A DNA stretch of 64,000 bases, taken from contig NC_052112.1 in assembly GCF_012273895.1 (NCBI RefSeq), positions 1,178,001 to 1,242,000 of the forward strand. Reading direction: 5' to 3'. The notes under the pieces were generated by a model. It was given only the letters and a program-made list of their open reading frames with translations. It was not told the DNA's origin and searched no databases. The translations under genes were made by a program, and so were the position numbers. This DNA is from Zerene cesonia. Lineage: Eukaryota > Arthropoda > Insecta > Lepidoptera > Pieridae. The first letter of the stretch is position 1. Every line of letters starts with the position of its first letter. This document shows, piece by piece, positions 36,001 through 45,396 of this stretch.

Positions 36001-39000
36001 GTCCTGCTAGACTGTGACAATGTTTGTATTTTGTGAGCCCCCACCAGGAATCAAACTCAGTACCCCACGATTCTACACTCACGCATTAACCACTGTACCA
36101 AGAAGTTTATGGTGGGAAATTGGTATTTCAGAAAAAAATCTCTTAATATATAAAACAATGGTGACAGCTTGACTGATCTATCAACGCACGGCCCAAAATG
36201 TTGACTCGATCTGGCTGAAATTCGACATGCAGAGCCAATATTCATGGGTGATCGCTTACCATCAGGCGAACCACCAGCTCAATGGGCCGCTAAATAGAAA
36301 GTCCAAATTTACATAGCAGTCGAGTGATATAGAAGCGGACTCACCAGGCGGCGGCGGCGGCGGCGAGCGTGCGCGCGAGGTTGGCGGGCGCGGGCGGGAA
36401 GGGCGCGCGCACGAGCAGCGAGCGCACGTGCCAGTACACCGCCGCCAGCCGCCGCCCGCGCCGCCACGCCACCAGCGCCAGCTGCCGGACGCGCACACGC
36501 ACACGTCACTTGTGTTACCAACTAGCTTTCGCCCGCGGTGTCGCACGCGTTTTTAATAGATGTTATTATGCGTATAAAACTTCCGTTTTAATCACTTTGC
36601 GTGACGAGGAAGGTTTGTTTTTCTAGGTTATTTGCGTTTCTTTTGCGTCGTAAAGGTACGGATTTGATATGATTTTGTGTTCGGTTAGGGGGCTGGAGAG
36701 TGCTATGGGTTACATTTTTTGGGATGAAACATCTCGTTCCTATGGAAGTTTCCTTTAGTTACGTGGGTGACGTCGCGAGCGGACAGTTAGTTTATAACAA
36801 TATTTAATAGGTTTTGAAAAAGTATACCAAATTGTTCTATACAGTGTGACTAGCACAACTTTGTCCACGGAGACAGAAAAAGAAGACAGTATGAGTTTTT
36901 ATCCCTCTCCCAGCTTTTCGCCCGCGCCTTCATCCAAGAAGTCAAAGGAAATAATCATAGACAGTCGGGTATTTTCCCATATCGTTCCCTCATCCCCGTG
37001 GGATTTTCCGAATAAATGCTATCCTGTCATTTTCATGGTCACAAATTATCTCTGTGCTATTTTTTATCTGAATCAGTCCAGTGCTTTACACACAAGACAG
37101 AGTTACTTTTATAATATTAGCAGAAATGAAGCAAATGTAATTAAAATTTCACATAAAATCGCAACAGTACAAAAGGTATTAGCCACAAACGCACAATATC
37201 AAACCGAACCTGATTGTACGGCTGGCCGGAATGCGCGGACACGGCGAGCGCGTGCCTGTAGAACGTGTGCGCGACCCGCAGCTGCTGCCTGTAGCGCGCC
37301 AGGTCGCCCAGGTGCACGAGGCAGTGCTGGCACGCGTACCTCGCGGCCGCCGCCCCGGCGCTGCTGCTGAGTGGCAGGCCTCCAGCGGCTGGCTCCCAGC
37401 CTTCCACCGCTCCGACGAGAGACGCGCGCCGGCTGAGTGATGCAATTGGCTTGATTATGACAAGTTATGAAATAAATGTGAGAGTCGAGCAAGCTGGTGC
37501 ACGTATTGGGACAGCTCACACCGGGGAAGGTGCCAAACCTCCACAGAAAAGCACAAAGTTCGAAGCTAACAGCATAAATGCTACCGTGCTGCGTCGATGA
37601 ATGGGGGGAACCAGAGGCCCTTTTCATTTTCTTCACCCTTCCCAGTCCATTCCTTCTTTCCAGTCGTCAATCCTTTCCTTTTCCCTGACCCCTTAAAAAG
37701 CGGGCAGCGCATTAGCAGAGGCACTAATGATAAGTTTACATTGAAATCTCATTGTAACAACATAATGCTAACACTCTCTATTATTTGATGTCAAAATTAT
37801 ATGACATCAGTTCTAAACTGACTGATATTCTACACGCAGTATTACCATTGTGTCATATTAGATGACAATGTTGTGATGAGGTAGATTTTTTGTTTCTTAA
37901 ATTATATACCCAAACAAACTTGCTAGCCAACTGACAAAAAGGACGTATCAAAAACGTCTTAAAAGGAAAGACATAATTTAAATGTGTCACTTGAAGAGCA
38001 GATGTCCTCATTGGAAGGCTCGCTCTACATGTCCTACTTTGCCAGGCAACACATCCGCTTACAGCGAATACCGCTGATTGCAGATTTATAAAATAAAAAA
38101 AAAAAAAATTATATAAGGATGGAACTGATATCTTTAAAACATGTTACTCTATAACCTAGCCGAGATATCCGTCTTGAACCGTTAATTGATGTATACCTAT
38201 AAACATACTTTGACCTAAATGTACTTAGCTCTAAGGTTAGGTTAAGTAGTTGATTAAATAAACAAATATGCATTTGAATTACTAACCGAAATGGTAAATC
38301 AAGTTTGTAGGTGGTGCAAATTTGATGGAGCAAGCACAGGTAGAAACCAGCTGCTGCCTGCAGCACCCAAGATAGCATTGCTTGGGCCTCACTGCGTTGG
38401 GCATTCTAAAATATGAAATGAATTTTTTGAGTGGTACATGTGTTGCAGAAAATAAATTCAATCTTTTTTTTTATACAAAGTAAGGGTTGGTGCTTTAAAT
38501 AGATATTTCCTACATACACAGCCCTACTTAGATATATTTTTTCAGTTTTGCACATAATTTTTATCATAATTAAAAAAAAAAAGGCTAGAGTAGAAAGTAT
38601 CTATGAAGCTAGAACTGCTTTAAATCAATATACTTTTACTTAAATGGATTATGGCTTAATGGATATTTCAGAATTTCTAAAAATTGCAAGTGGGTGTGTA
38701 TGAAATAAACAGTTAGTATACTAAAGCCAACAACAATGTGGGAAGAAATCGAGTAGACATATATATGTACATTACTAAATAGTCTGTATATTAAGATCCA
38801 TAAAAAAGTCAATTGGAAACTTTCAAGACAAGTAACAGACACTCATATAATATGTAGATGCCAATACTACCTTCCTATCTTTAGATATGGCTTGTAAAGC
38901 CTCAATTTGCTGCTTAAATCCAACATTCCAAAGATCTTGCTCCACTTTCTTTTCCAAAGCATAATCTAGGTCTAAGGTCAACACTTTTTGGTATGCCTGA

Positions 39001-39390
39001 AATTGGAAAAAGAAAATAATACTTTGCAAAAAACATTTGTTTTCCAACTTGAATACACTTCGAGTTTGTAAATAGAGGATTTATTATGATAAATACCTTC
39101 TGTAATTGCTGCTGATTAGCCCAGAGGCTTCGATCTTGTAACATAGAAATTCCACTATTACATTTTATCACTTTCTGTTTCAAATCATCTGCTTCCCTGA
39201 AAAATGATCATTTTAATGAATGCTGATGTATATTAAGAGACGTCAGAAAATTATATGTAAAAACATAAACATTTTACTGTCCAAGAATATCAAGACAAGA
39301 AAATGTAACATGTATGATAACACAAATAATTAAATAATTTCAAAACAACACGACTAACCTTAGTACTTGAGCGGCAGCATTTAAGACCAT
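27043..39390 (-). CDS. Smg7: SMG7, nonsense-mediated mRNA decay factor
   Basis: Eighteen exons, 5' to 3': 39390-39359, 39196-39097, 38996-38871, 38405-38287, 37432-37210, 36481-36345, 35680-35534, 34920-34827, 34245-34059, 33566-33426, 32880-32745, 32011-31889, 31255-31080, 30666-30572, 30176-30063, 29008-27782, 27305-27210, 27126-27043. They give 1,118 aa (human 1,137) with every phase consistent. SMG7 binds phosphorylated UPF1 through a 14-3-3-like TPR domain and recruits decay enzymes. Seen: VLTLDLDYALEKKVEQDLWN at about 48-67, CQHCLVHLGDLARYR at about 159-173, GQPYNQLALVAW, PFPPAPANLARTL, PLPEDEELNGFVPL, a Pro/Gln/Asn-rich 409-residue exon 16, YSLFSGAP, and the SMG7-specific tail SLWSGPGSPLERLLEQQKQN. 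That tail and the length separate it from SMG5/SMG6. Exons 5-14 are very GC-rich, unlike exons 1-4. The exon 15 donor is the weak CAG|GTCTAA. Confidence 0.94.
29070..29130 (+). repeat. (GAAA)n-type repeat with ACATTTATTT flank
   Basis: GAAAGAAAGAAAAACATTTATTTTGACA recurs in form at 61000-61050 beside the assembly gap. Lepidopteran genomes are known to carry a repeat family that joins (GAAA)n microsatellites to a conserved flank. It lies in SMG7 intron 15. Confidence 0.5.
29695..30045 (+). repeat. Interspersed repeat family R, near-complete copy
   Basis: Order seen: T-run, ATGTCACAGTCGGCAATGGA, GCTGGTGGGACGCCTGATGG, CACCGCCCATGAACATT, a small palindrome (TTTGTAGAGGCG with CGCCCCTACAAAT), a GGAAGGG/GGAAAGG-rich stretch, GGTACTTCCCCGGTGCGAGC, and a GTGCTCGACTAC end. 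The same order is found at 54450-54765 and inverted at 35690-35872. It is non-coding and SINE-sized; the short open frames across it are chance. It ends about 20 bases from SMG7 exon 15 (30063). Confidence 0.65.
31618..31777 (+). mobile_element. Helitron-like element, CTAA end
   Basis: Starts TCTTAATATTATAAAGCTGA, contains CTAATCTCAGGAACTACTG and GGGCGAAGCC, and ends GGCTAA followed by T. This is 160 bp, close in length and content to 7846-8003. It lies in SMG7 intron 12. Confidence 0.6.
32055..32310 (-). mobile_element. Helitron-like fragment
   Basis: A minus-strand terminus CTAG is preceded by the ACCCGCGGCTTCGTCCGC type GC-rich end near 32070. The body contains the CATGGGTATGGCATGTTACA region and has no match to the other copies. 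It lies in SMG7 intron 11. Confidence 0.35.
32560..32726 (+). mobile_element. Helitron-like element, internally shortened
   Basis: Carries GTATAAAACTGAAAAGTTTG and CTCATCTCAGGAACTACTGG, then a hydrophobic T-run, and ends near AAAGCTAG followed by T. Related to 7846-8003 and 31618-31777. It lies in SMG7 intron 11, 20 bases from exon 11. Confidence 0.5.
33148..33330 (-). mobile_element. Helitron-like fragment
   Basis: The minus-strand end CTAG sits at about 33149 after the ATACCCGGCCAGGTGTTGC type. The interior contains CCAAATTTCATCAAAATCGG, a phrase common to these lepidopteran repeats. It lies in SMG7 intron 10. Confidence 0.4.
33866..34190. repeat. Tandem duplication of SMG7 exon 9 3' half plus donor and intron start
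   Basis: The segments around 33866-33990 and 34027-34160 are direct repeats offset by 161 bases. GTACATACGAGTGGGTAACG occurs at 33890 and 34051, and TACAGTCGCGGCCGCAAG occurs in both. The right copy is the real end of SMG7 exon 9 with its donor at 34058. The left copy, which has drifted and lost several GC-rich codons, keeps an intact GTATGT donor at 33897. Confidence 0.88.
34503..34688 (-). mobile_element. Helitron-like element, near full length
   Basis: On the minus strand it runs from an AATATTATAAATGCGAAAG start to a GCGGGGTGCAGCTAG end, passing CAACAAA-type tandem ACAC, ACTCCTGAACCGATTGC and TATCCCGATATTCCTACGGG. A stretch of TAGGA-like tandem repeats (34685-34740) follows. It lies in SMG7 intron 8. 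Confidence 0.65.
35225..35345. repeat. Fragment of repeat family R
   Basis: ATCGAGCGATCACCACTGCC, CATGAGCCCTCAGAAGAG and GTGTTGCCGGCCC recall the first part of family R (the sample at 29695), strongly diverged. It lies in SMG7 intron 7. Confidence 0.4.
35690..35872 (-). repeat. Repeat family R, inverted copy next to SMG7 exon 7
   Basis: The minus strand reads GGCAACTGAGCTGGTTCGCC, TGATGGCAAGCGATCACCA, CCGCCCATGAACATTCGCAG and a small palindrome with CTGCGAATG. It then has a GGAAGGGGAAAAGGAAACC stretch and stops within about 20 bases of the SMG7 exon 7 acceptor at 35681. Confidence 0.65.
35870..36110 (-). mobile_element. tRNA-derived SINE (family B), full inverted copy
   Basis: The minus strand reads CTTGGTACAGTGGTTAATGC, GAATCGTGGGG, the box-B-like GAGTTTGATTCCTGGTGG, then AGGCTAACCTACC, GATCGATCAGTGGAACAGAT and CCCATGTCCCC. 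This matches 59488-59700 in order. It sits directly beside the family R copy in SMG7 intron 6. Confidence 0.75.
36525..37130 (-). mobile_element. Helitron-like element, long diverged copy
   Basis: On the minus strand it begins near TCTGCTAATATTATAAAAGT (37120) and ends CACCGCGGGCGAAAGCTAG (about 36526). That makes about 600 bp with the family's two ends. The 174-codon plus-strand open frame across it (36846-37370) runs out of this element into antisense SMG7 exon 5 and is not a gene. Confidence 0.5.
37480..37725 (-). repeat. Fragment of repeat family R
   Basis: CACCGGGGAAGGTGCCAAAC, CTTCACCCTTCCCAGTCC and AAGCGGGCAGCGCATTAGCA correspond, inverted, to the right-hand and middle parts of the 54450 copy. 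It lies in SMG7 intron 4. Confidence 0.5.
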
Positions 39391-41257
39391 TTTGAGCAGA
39401 GGCGAAGCGCCTCAGCATTTGTCATAGCATTTGGAAATAAATCCTTAATTATGATCTACGCTAGCCTAAAGGAGAAAAGAAAATTTCTAAAAACAATAAT
39501 CCATGTAGAATCAAATAAAATTCTCCATTGTATTGTCATATGTCAAAAACAATGGAATGATTTGTGACATTTCAGATTTAACTGATGATTTTGACAGTTT
39601 ACTAAAGAGTTATCGGTACCTGTTTTATATCTTTAAATGAGGTTTTATAATATTCGTTTTATTTTAAAGAATACCTACTTTACATATTATAAATAAAAAT
39701 TTCTTAAAGCAAATAGCACATAACCCATACAATTAACATAAATAATTATATAAAAAATTAAATTTTATCCTCATTTTTGTTATTAAAACAAATTACAAAC
39801 TCGTAATGCAGAACGATATAAATTCACAAAAAATTACAATAGCTGCTGTTTGTGTTTAGCTCCCATATCCTAATTAAAGGTTTGTATGATTTTAATGCAT
39901 TGCCTCAGATTAAGTAGGTAGGTGTACTTAGGGTTGGGTTAGCAAATAATTAACCTTTCCTTCTTAACATATTATAAGACCTAAACTTAATTTGAATATG
40001 ACAACTGGGCAGGCACCAGCTTTAAAAAAAAAATCATAAAAATCGGTTCACCCAGTAAAGAGTTACGAGAGTAACAACAACAAAAAATACAAGTCAGTTG
40101 AAAATTAAACAAAGTTAACACTTGAGAAACTGTTATTTTGATAAGGCCGTTAAATAAATTAGTATTGGGAAAGTAGATAGACAATACTCATATATGTATA
40201 TATATAATCTATAGTCAATACTTAAGTAGGTAAAGGGGCACAGCATAGTTTTAGGGCCTGTGGACACTATGCTTTTAAACGCTCCGTAGATGGTGCGATT
40301 TTATCCAACAGCTTAATTTGTCGTCGTATTTATCGATACTACACGAGCGGCACCGGTGCGTCTATATCGATAGAGTGCGTTAGTACAGCATTTGTATCGA
40401 TTTTGATGGCTAGCGCGTGCGCTATCCCTAGGGGCGGGGTTTCCCCTGCAACGAGAGAAGTGTGAATCTACGTTTGTTTATTTAATGCGCCGCTGGGCTT
40501 TGAACGAAAAAAATGGAGCCTTTCAATGCAGAAAACTTCATAACTGACAAATTCAAAACCATTGACTGCCAATATTGTGTTCAATGGATTGTCATTAATT
40601 TTATATCATACTTGCGGTCCGCTACGGCTTTGACCGTGGTACGTTCTTCTCTACCTATGAACCTTCTTTGTGCCTTAACTAAAAATAGTAAAAAAAATTT
40701 AGGGACTTACGCTTAGCAACACATAGAAAAAAAGAATAAAATGAAATGAATAAAAGAAAAAAGACGAAGAAGCAGCAGATTATGTTAGGGTGGAATTTTG
40801 TAATGCCAATAAATCAAATTAAGGAAAATCATGTCATTCTGCAATTTTTAATATTTATAATTTATTGATATTTTTAACCAATTTCCAAATGCGAATGGGG
40901 TTCTCAATTCAACTGCAATTTTTTCTTTTCAACTGATTAGCGGAATTGTTTTGGTGCAATAAAGCATTTTTTTTTAATTTCACCCCTTTTGGATACTATT
41001 GCATTACCCTGAGCTCGCTGAAGTCAGCAACCTTTTTTGTAAAAATTTAAATATATATTTCAAAATGGATGAGAAAATAAAACATTAAAATGTGCATATT
41101 TTATATAAAACTTTATATTATATAAGATATATGACAGAATAACTTCTCATAACTTTGTGCTTACATTCTAAAATCCAATAAAAAAAAAACAAATCACAGC
41201 AGTTCAACATACAGAGATTAATTATTATTATCTACTATATCAATTCCCTTTATAACC
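39391..41257. other. Upstream region of SMG7 and 3' region of BTB gene 1
   Basis: No protein-like frame was seen. 40225-40460 is locally GC-richer and holds three ATCGATA/TATCGAT-type words (near 40333, 40366, 40397) and the palindrome GCTAGCGCGTGCGC. A 67-codon frame at 40513-40716 has no recognisable similarity. Confidence 0.4.
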
Positions 41258-42372
41258 TTATGACACCAGATATTTGCACAATTCACGCACTAATGCTGCA
41301 TTATGAAGCTCTTCAAAAATACTATTATCTAGTGTCGACATATTTTTCTTAATAAACAAAAGAGACCCGGTCTTTAGGGCCTGAGAATTGTAAGAATCTG
41401 CAACAGCCAACATTTCTAGAGCATTGTCTATGGACAGTTGCTGTATTAAAGCATGTTCGGACAGTTCCCTCAAGCCTTCAAGGTTGAATCGATCAGCCAG
41501 AATTAACATGTTAAAGAAATTAATATCGTCGAGGTTCTTTAACGTTCCTGTATAAATAAAAGTAAGGAGATGCTGAAGATCCTCTTTTCCAACTTCGATC
41601 AACTTGACCCATCCATTTTTGGTCTCTGCAGTGTCTTCTTTCAGCATTGCTCGGAATACCTCACTGTGGGCTGTTAATAGAAGCTTATGAACTTGAAACT
41701 TTTCACCATCTTCAGACTCTATTACGAAATCGGCCCCAATTGGATCATCCAGCAGCGAACCAAAATCAAGTACTTGTTTAGGTCTATCCACGGTTGTCTT
41801 ACCTTCGTCTTCGAAAAATGATATTGTTATAAACAACTGTTTGCCTTTCATCAGGTCTAACTCAAACTTTTCAAAGCAGAAGGTTGTTAAATATTTCTGA
41901 GATGACTCTTGCACTTTATCAAACTGAAGTTTAGACAAATTTGATGATAGAAATGCAATATTTTTCTCCTTATCAAACGATAAGCTGTTTGAGTTACTTA
42001 TCTGTACGTTAATTGATCCTTCTTGCTTATTTGTCATGAAGATGTGAACAAGGTATAAGTCTGCAACCTGTTCAGTTTTAAAAATAAACCAAAAATCAGG
42101 AATGTCATGAATATAAGTCCCACCAATGTCATAGAAATTGGGTCGATGACATTTTTCATATATAGCGTCTAGACATAAATACTTGGCTTCAGATGTTTGA
42201 CATGGTTGGTGACCATGTATGACATAGTTATCCTGAAAAAAAAATTAATGCAATAAATTATCGATTCCTAGGTGAAATCATACAATTTTACAATGCTTTT
42301 ATGAGTTTCATTGATAAAAAAAAGGTATATTATTATATTTACCATCACAAAATCCAATTTGTTTTTTTCCAT
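41258..42372 (-). CDS. SPOP-like BTB/BACK protein, tandem gene 1
   Basis: Two exons on the minus strand: 42372-42343 (ATG plus 9 codons, donor GTAAAT) and 42232-41258 (acceptor TTTTTTTCAG), giving 334 aa. The protein resembles speckle-type POZ/TDPOZ proteins, substrate adaptors for Cullin-3 ubiquitin ligases. Seen: residues about 11-165 hold a MATH-like region with YDIGGTYIHDIPDFWFIF. The BTB spans about 172-275 with GADFVIES, FQVHKLLLTAHSEVFRAML and LLTFIYTG at about 232-239. A BACK-like helix pair follows (LSIDNALEMLAVADSYNSQA). The MATH part is strongly diverged, so substrate choice cannot be guessed. The neighbour at 43914-45396 has the same exon plan and is a tandem paralogue. A TTATCGATAA word lies upstream near 42511. 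Confidence 0.88.
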
Positions 42373-42831
42373 AGCTAAATTTTATAAATGTCTCCGCCAG
42401 ACGCGCAGATGTTCCGAGTTTGTGAAAAATTAGGAAATTGGATTATATTCAATATCCTAAATGACAAAGTAAGTTCATGAGTCCTATGACTCACAGGACC
42501 GGTGATTACGTTATCGATAAACTAAAGCAATAGGAAATCCAACAGGAAAATATTATGTATGTGATTATAGGAAATTACACTATGTGAAAACAAATTGATT
42601 TGTTTAAACAAACTCAAAACAGCTATAACTGAAACACTATAACTTTTTATTTTTATCCTAGAGCTTAAAATTTAACTTAAAAACCTTTATAATTATTTAG
42701 CAAATAAAAATATCTAAATGTCAAATGACAATTGATTATTGACACGAACGTCAAACTCAAAAGTAAGATGTACTTCATCTGTACCTATTCCGTAAAATGC
42801 AAACGTCAAACACCACTGATAATATAATGAA

Positions 42832-43012
42832 CTAGCTGCGCCCCGCGGTTTCACCCGCGTAAGTCCGTATCCCGTAGGAATATCGGGATAAAAAATAGAT
42901 GTTGGCCGATTCTCAGACCTACCCAATATGCTTACTAAATTTCAGAGGAATCGGTCAAGCCGTTTCGGAGGAGTATGGCAACGAAAACTGTGACACGAGA
43001 ATTTTATAATAT
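42832..43012 (-). mobile_element. Helitron-like element between the BTB genes
   Basis: The minus-strand terminus GCGGGGCGCAGCTAG is preceded by TATCCCGATATTCCTACGGG. The other half matches the 547-726 copy (GCCGTTTCGGAGGAG, GACACGAGAATTTTAT). It shows how the two sub-families share a 3' end with different bodies. Confidence 0.65.
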
Positions 43013-43913
43013 AATGAATATAATACTATACGTCCAAATAAAGCAAAGGTTTGGATGTATTCAGCTTCGTACGAATAATTCAAAGGTCGGACGGTCATCA
43101 TCATATCATATTTGAATACGCTGATTAGTGTATTCATTATTATTATTATTTTCTGTTGTATTGTAGATGCATTATAATATCTAGGTGTACAAGAGATGTT
43201 TATTTTATTACTATCTTTGAAATTTTGTTTTATGACTATGCACTCGCTTTCCTACCATTTGGGAAAACTGATAAACCGTCTTTTCTTTGGCATTTCTTCA
43301 TTGTGTCCCGAGCTGTACAACATGGCGTATATAGTTCGGGCTTGTACCTCCAGCATATTGCTCCTTGATCATCTATATGATTAAACTATCTAAACTCCTC
43401 TATGAATGTTTTATGGATTATTATTATTTAACCAATATGGTATAATAGCTCTAGTGAGCAGTCTAAGCCTATTACCCATCCTATAATGTTTTTAATTATT
43501 CTAATTTCTCACTCACACATATTTTTAAATGTTTTAAAACGTAAAATATCCATTAAATTAAACAAATATTAATTCAATACATGTTTATTATTCTTAACAG
43601 TATAAGAAATTTAATAAATATCTCTGATACATTTGGTCTTTGACCACAATGATAGTAAAACAGTAATAAAATTTTGAGATTATTATACTATAGACATTCA
43701 AGTACGTACAGTAGCAAGTAGATTAATCTGGAGATTAGAAATTGTTGTTTGAATTTGAAATAGGTCAAGTAAATGTCTTTATACTATAAATATAATATAT
43801 TTAGTAATAAATTTACAATTTTATTTGGACATCAATTTCTATTCACTCAACAAAATTAACATATTTTGCTACTGACTTCAAATTGGCACTTATCATTAAA
43901 CAAACATCATGAT
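43013..43913. other. Intergenic, 3' region of BTB gene 2
   Basis: AT-rich, holding the BTB gene 2 3' UTR. The plus-strand frames of 60-70 codons at 43156-43384 have no recognisable similarity. Confidence 0.5.
43820..43825 (-). terminator. Candidate poly(A) signal of BTB gene 2
   Basis: AATAAA on the minus strand, about 90 bases past the stop codon. Confidence 0.4.
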
Positions 43914-45396
43914 TTATGTATAATTTTCGAAGTAAATATGTTCAAAGAGTTTTTTAGTTAACATTATATCATTCAGATTCTTCCAAGCTTCAGTCTCGAG
44001 TACTTCAGGGTTTTCCTTGACAAATCTGAACACTTGTTTTTCAACATCTTTCAAATTATACTTTTGTGATAATTTGGCTATATCCAAAGCGTTCTGCACA
44101 GTTATCTGATCTCTTATTGCTTGTTCCACTAGCGTAAAAAGTTTCTTTAATTCAAATTTCTGAACCAACTTAAGCAACATCACTTTGTCATATTTATTTA
44201 TTTCGTTAATGTTTCCAGTGTATAAGTATTCTATGAGGAGCTCCATTTCTTGATCGGTTATATCGAAAAACATAGTGTTGGTGTTTGTCTTTTTAATCAT
44301 ATCCTTTAGAACAGTGCTGTGTGTGCATAGTACTATTTTGTGAGCATCATATTGTTTATGGCTTGCGGTTTCTAAGATGAAATCTGTATTCTCTTTCTTC
44401 AGTACACTTCCAATGTTATGTCTGGCCTGTATTCTTTCTACGATTTCATTATTTAGCGTGAAACTAGAACATATGTCGATCTTTATTGGTATGATGAGTA
44501 TTTTCTTTTTCAGTTGTTCTATATCACTTTTGTTGAATACAAACGTTTTTATATATTGGGTATCGTCACATTTAGACGATTTGAACGTTTTCCAAGTCAG
44601 CTCTTCAGTAAGAAATAAATAATTATCACATTTCACTTCGGATTTGAGTGTATTCGATCTGCTGATACCCAAGGAGAAGAAGCCAACATTTCTCTGGCAA
44701 ACAAACAAATTTAACAAAAAGTTGTCCCCAGGGCAAACAGATGTTGTCATGAAGAACCATAAATCAGATTTCCTGTCTGTATAGGTCCCCCCGATATCAT
44801 ATTCATCACATTTTTCAAATTTGTAACTCAATTCAAATATACACAATTTTTCAGCGCTATTTGATTCACATTCATTGATGCAAGATACCGCTGTACTTTG
44901 AAACTGCAAATAATAATGGAATATTATTAAACAATCAAAACTAATAATGTAAAGATGAAGCATTCGTGTATTTATATTTAAACGATTGTAAACTAATATT
45001 ATTATACAAAACCGACTGTACTGATTTAAATAATTATTTCACCATTAGGAAGCTACATCTTCATTAAGTGACAGGTTATATGTATATAACATGAGCGAAG
45101 CTGGGGCAGTCCACTAAGTCACAATATGCGTAAAATTTAATAATTATAATTTAAATAAATAACAGAATAACTAACACTTAAATTACTTAAAGAAACGGAT
45201 TTATAAAAATACAAAATTATATGACCAAGATATCACAAAAACAAATACGATTGAGCCATAGTTACGTTTTGTGTTTATTACAATATAATTACTATATTGC
45301 ACATACCTCTATTGGCTTTTTTTGGTCCAATGCTAATTCTAACATTCTTCTTTCCTGTGAAACTTCATTAGGAATCATTTCGATATCTTCATCCAT
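43914..45396 (-). CDS. SPOP-like BTB/BACK protein, tandem gene 2
   Basis: Two exons on the minus strand: 45396-45307 (30 codons, donor GTATGT) and 44903-43914 (acceptor TTATTTGCAG), giving 359 aa. It is related to the gene at 41258-42372: both have the CxxxxxYDIGGTY...LWF/FWF core in a diverged MATH-like N-terminal half, then BTB, then BACK. Seen: NTDFILETASHKQYDAHKIV starting near residue 202, LLIEYLYTG at about 252-260, and ITVQNALDIAKLSQKYNLKD in the BACK part. The BTB core retains D-x-H-K (YDAHK) but has lost the usual acidic-rich loop. Probable role: Cullin-3 adaptor, by family only. No signal peptide or membrane segment was seen. Confidence 0.85.

Noticed and set aside
36846..37370. 174-codon plus-strand open frame
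   Set aside because: It starts in a Helitron-like repeat and finishes in the antisense of SMG7 exon 5. Composition changes abruptly at the join and no family is recognisable.
40513..40716. 67-codon frame MEPFNAENF...
   Set aside because: Short, no similarity, poor coding character, no splice continuation found. Possibly part of a repeat.
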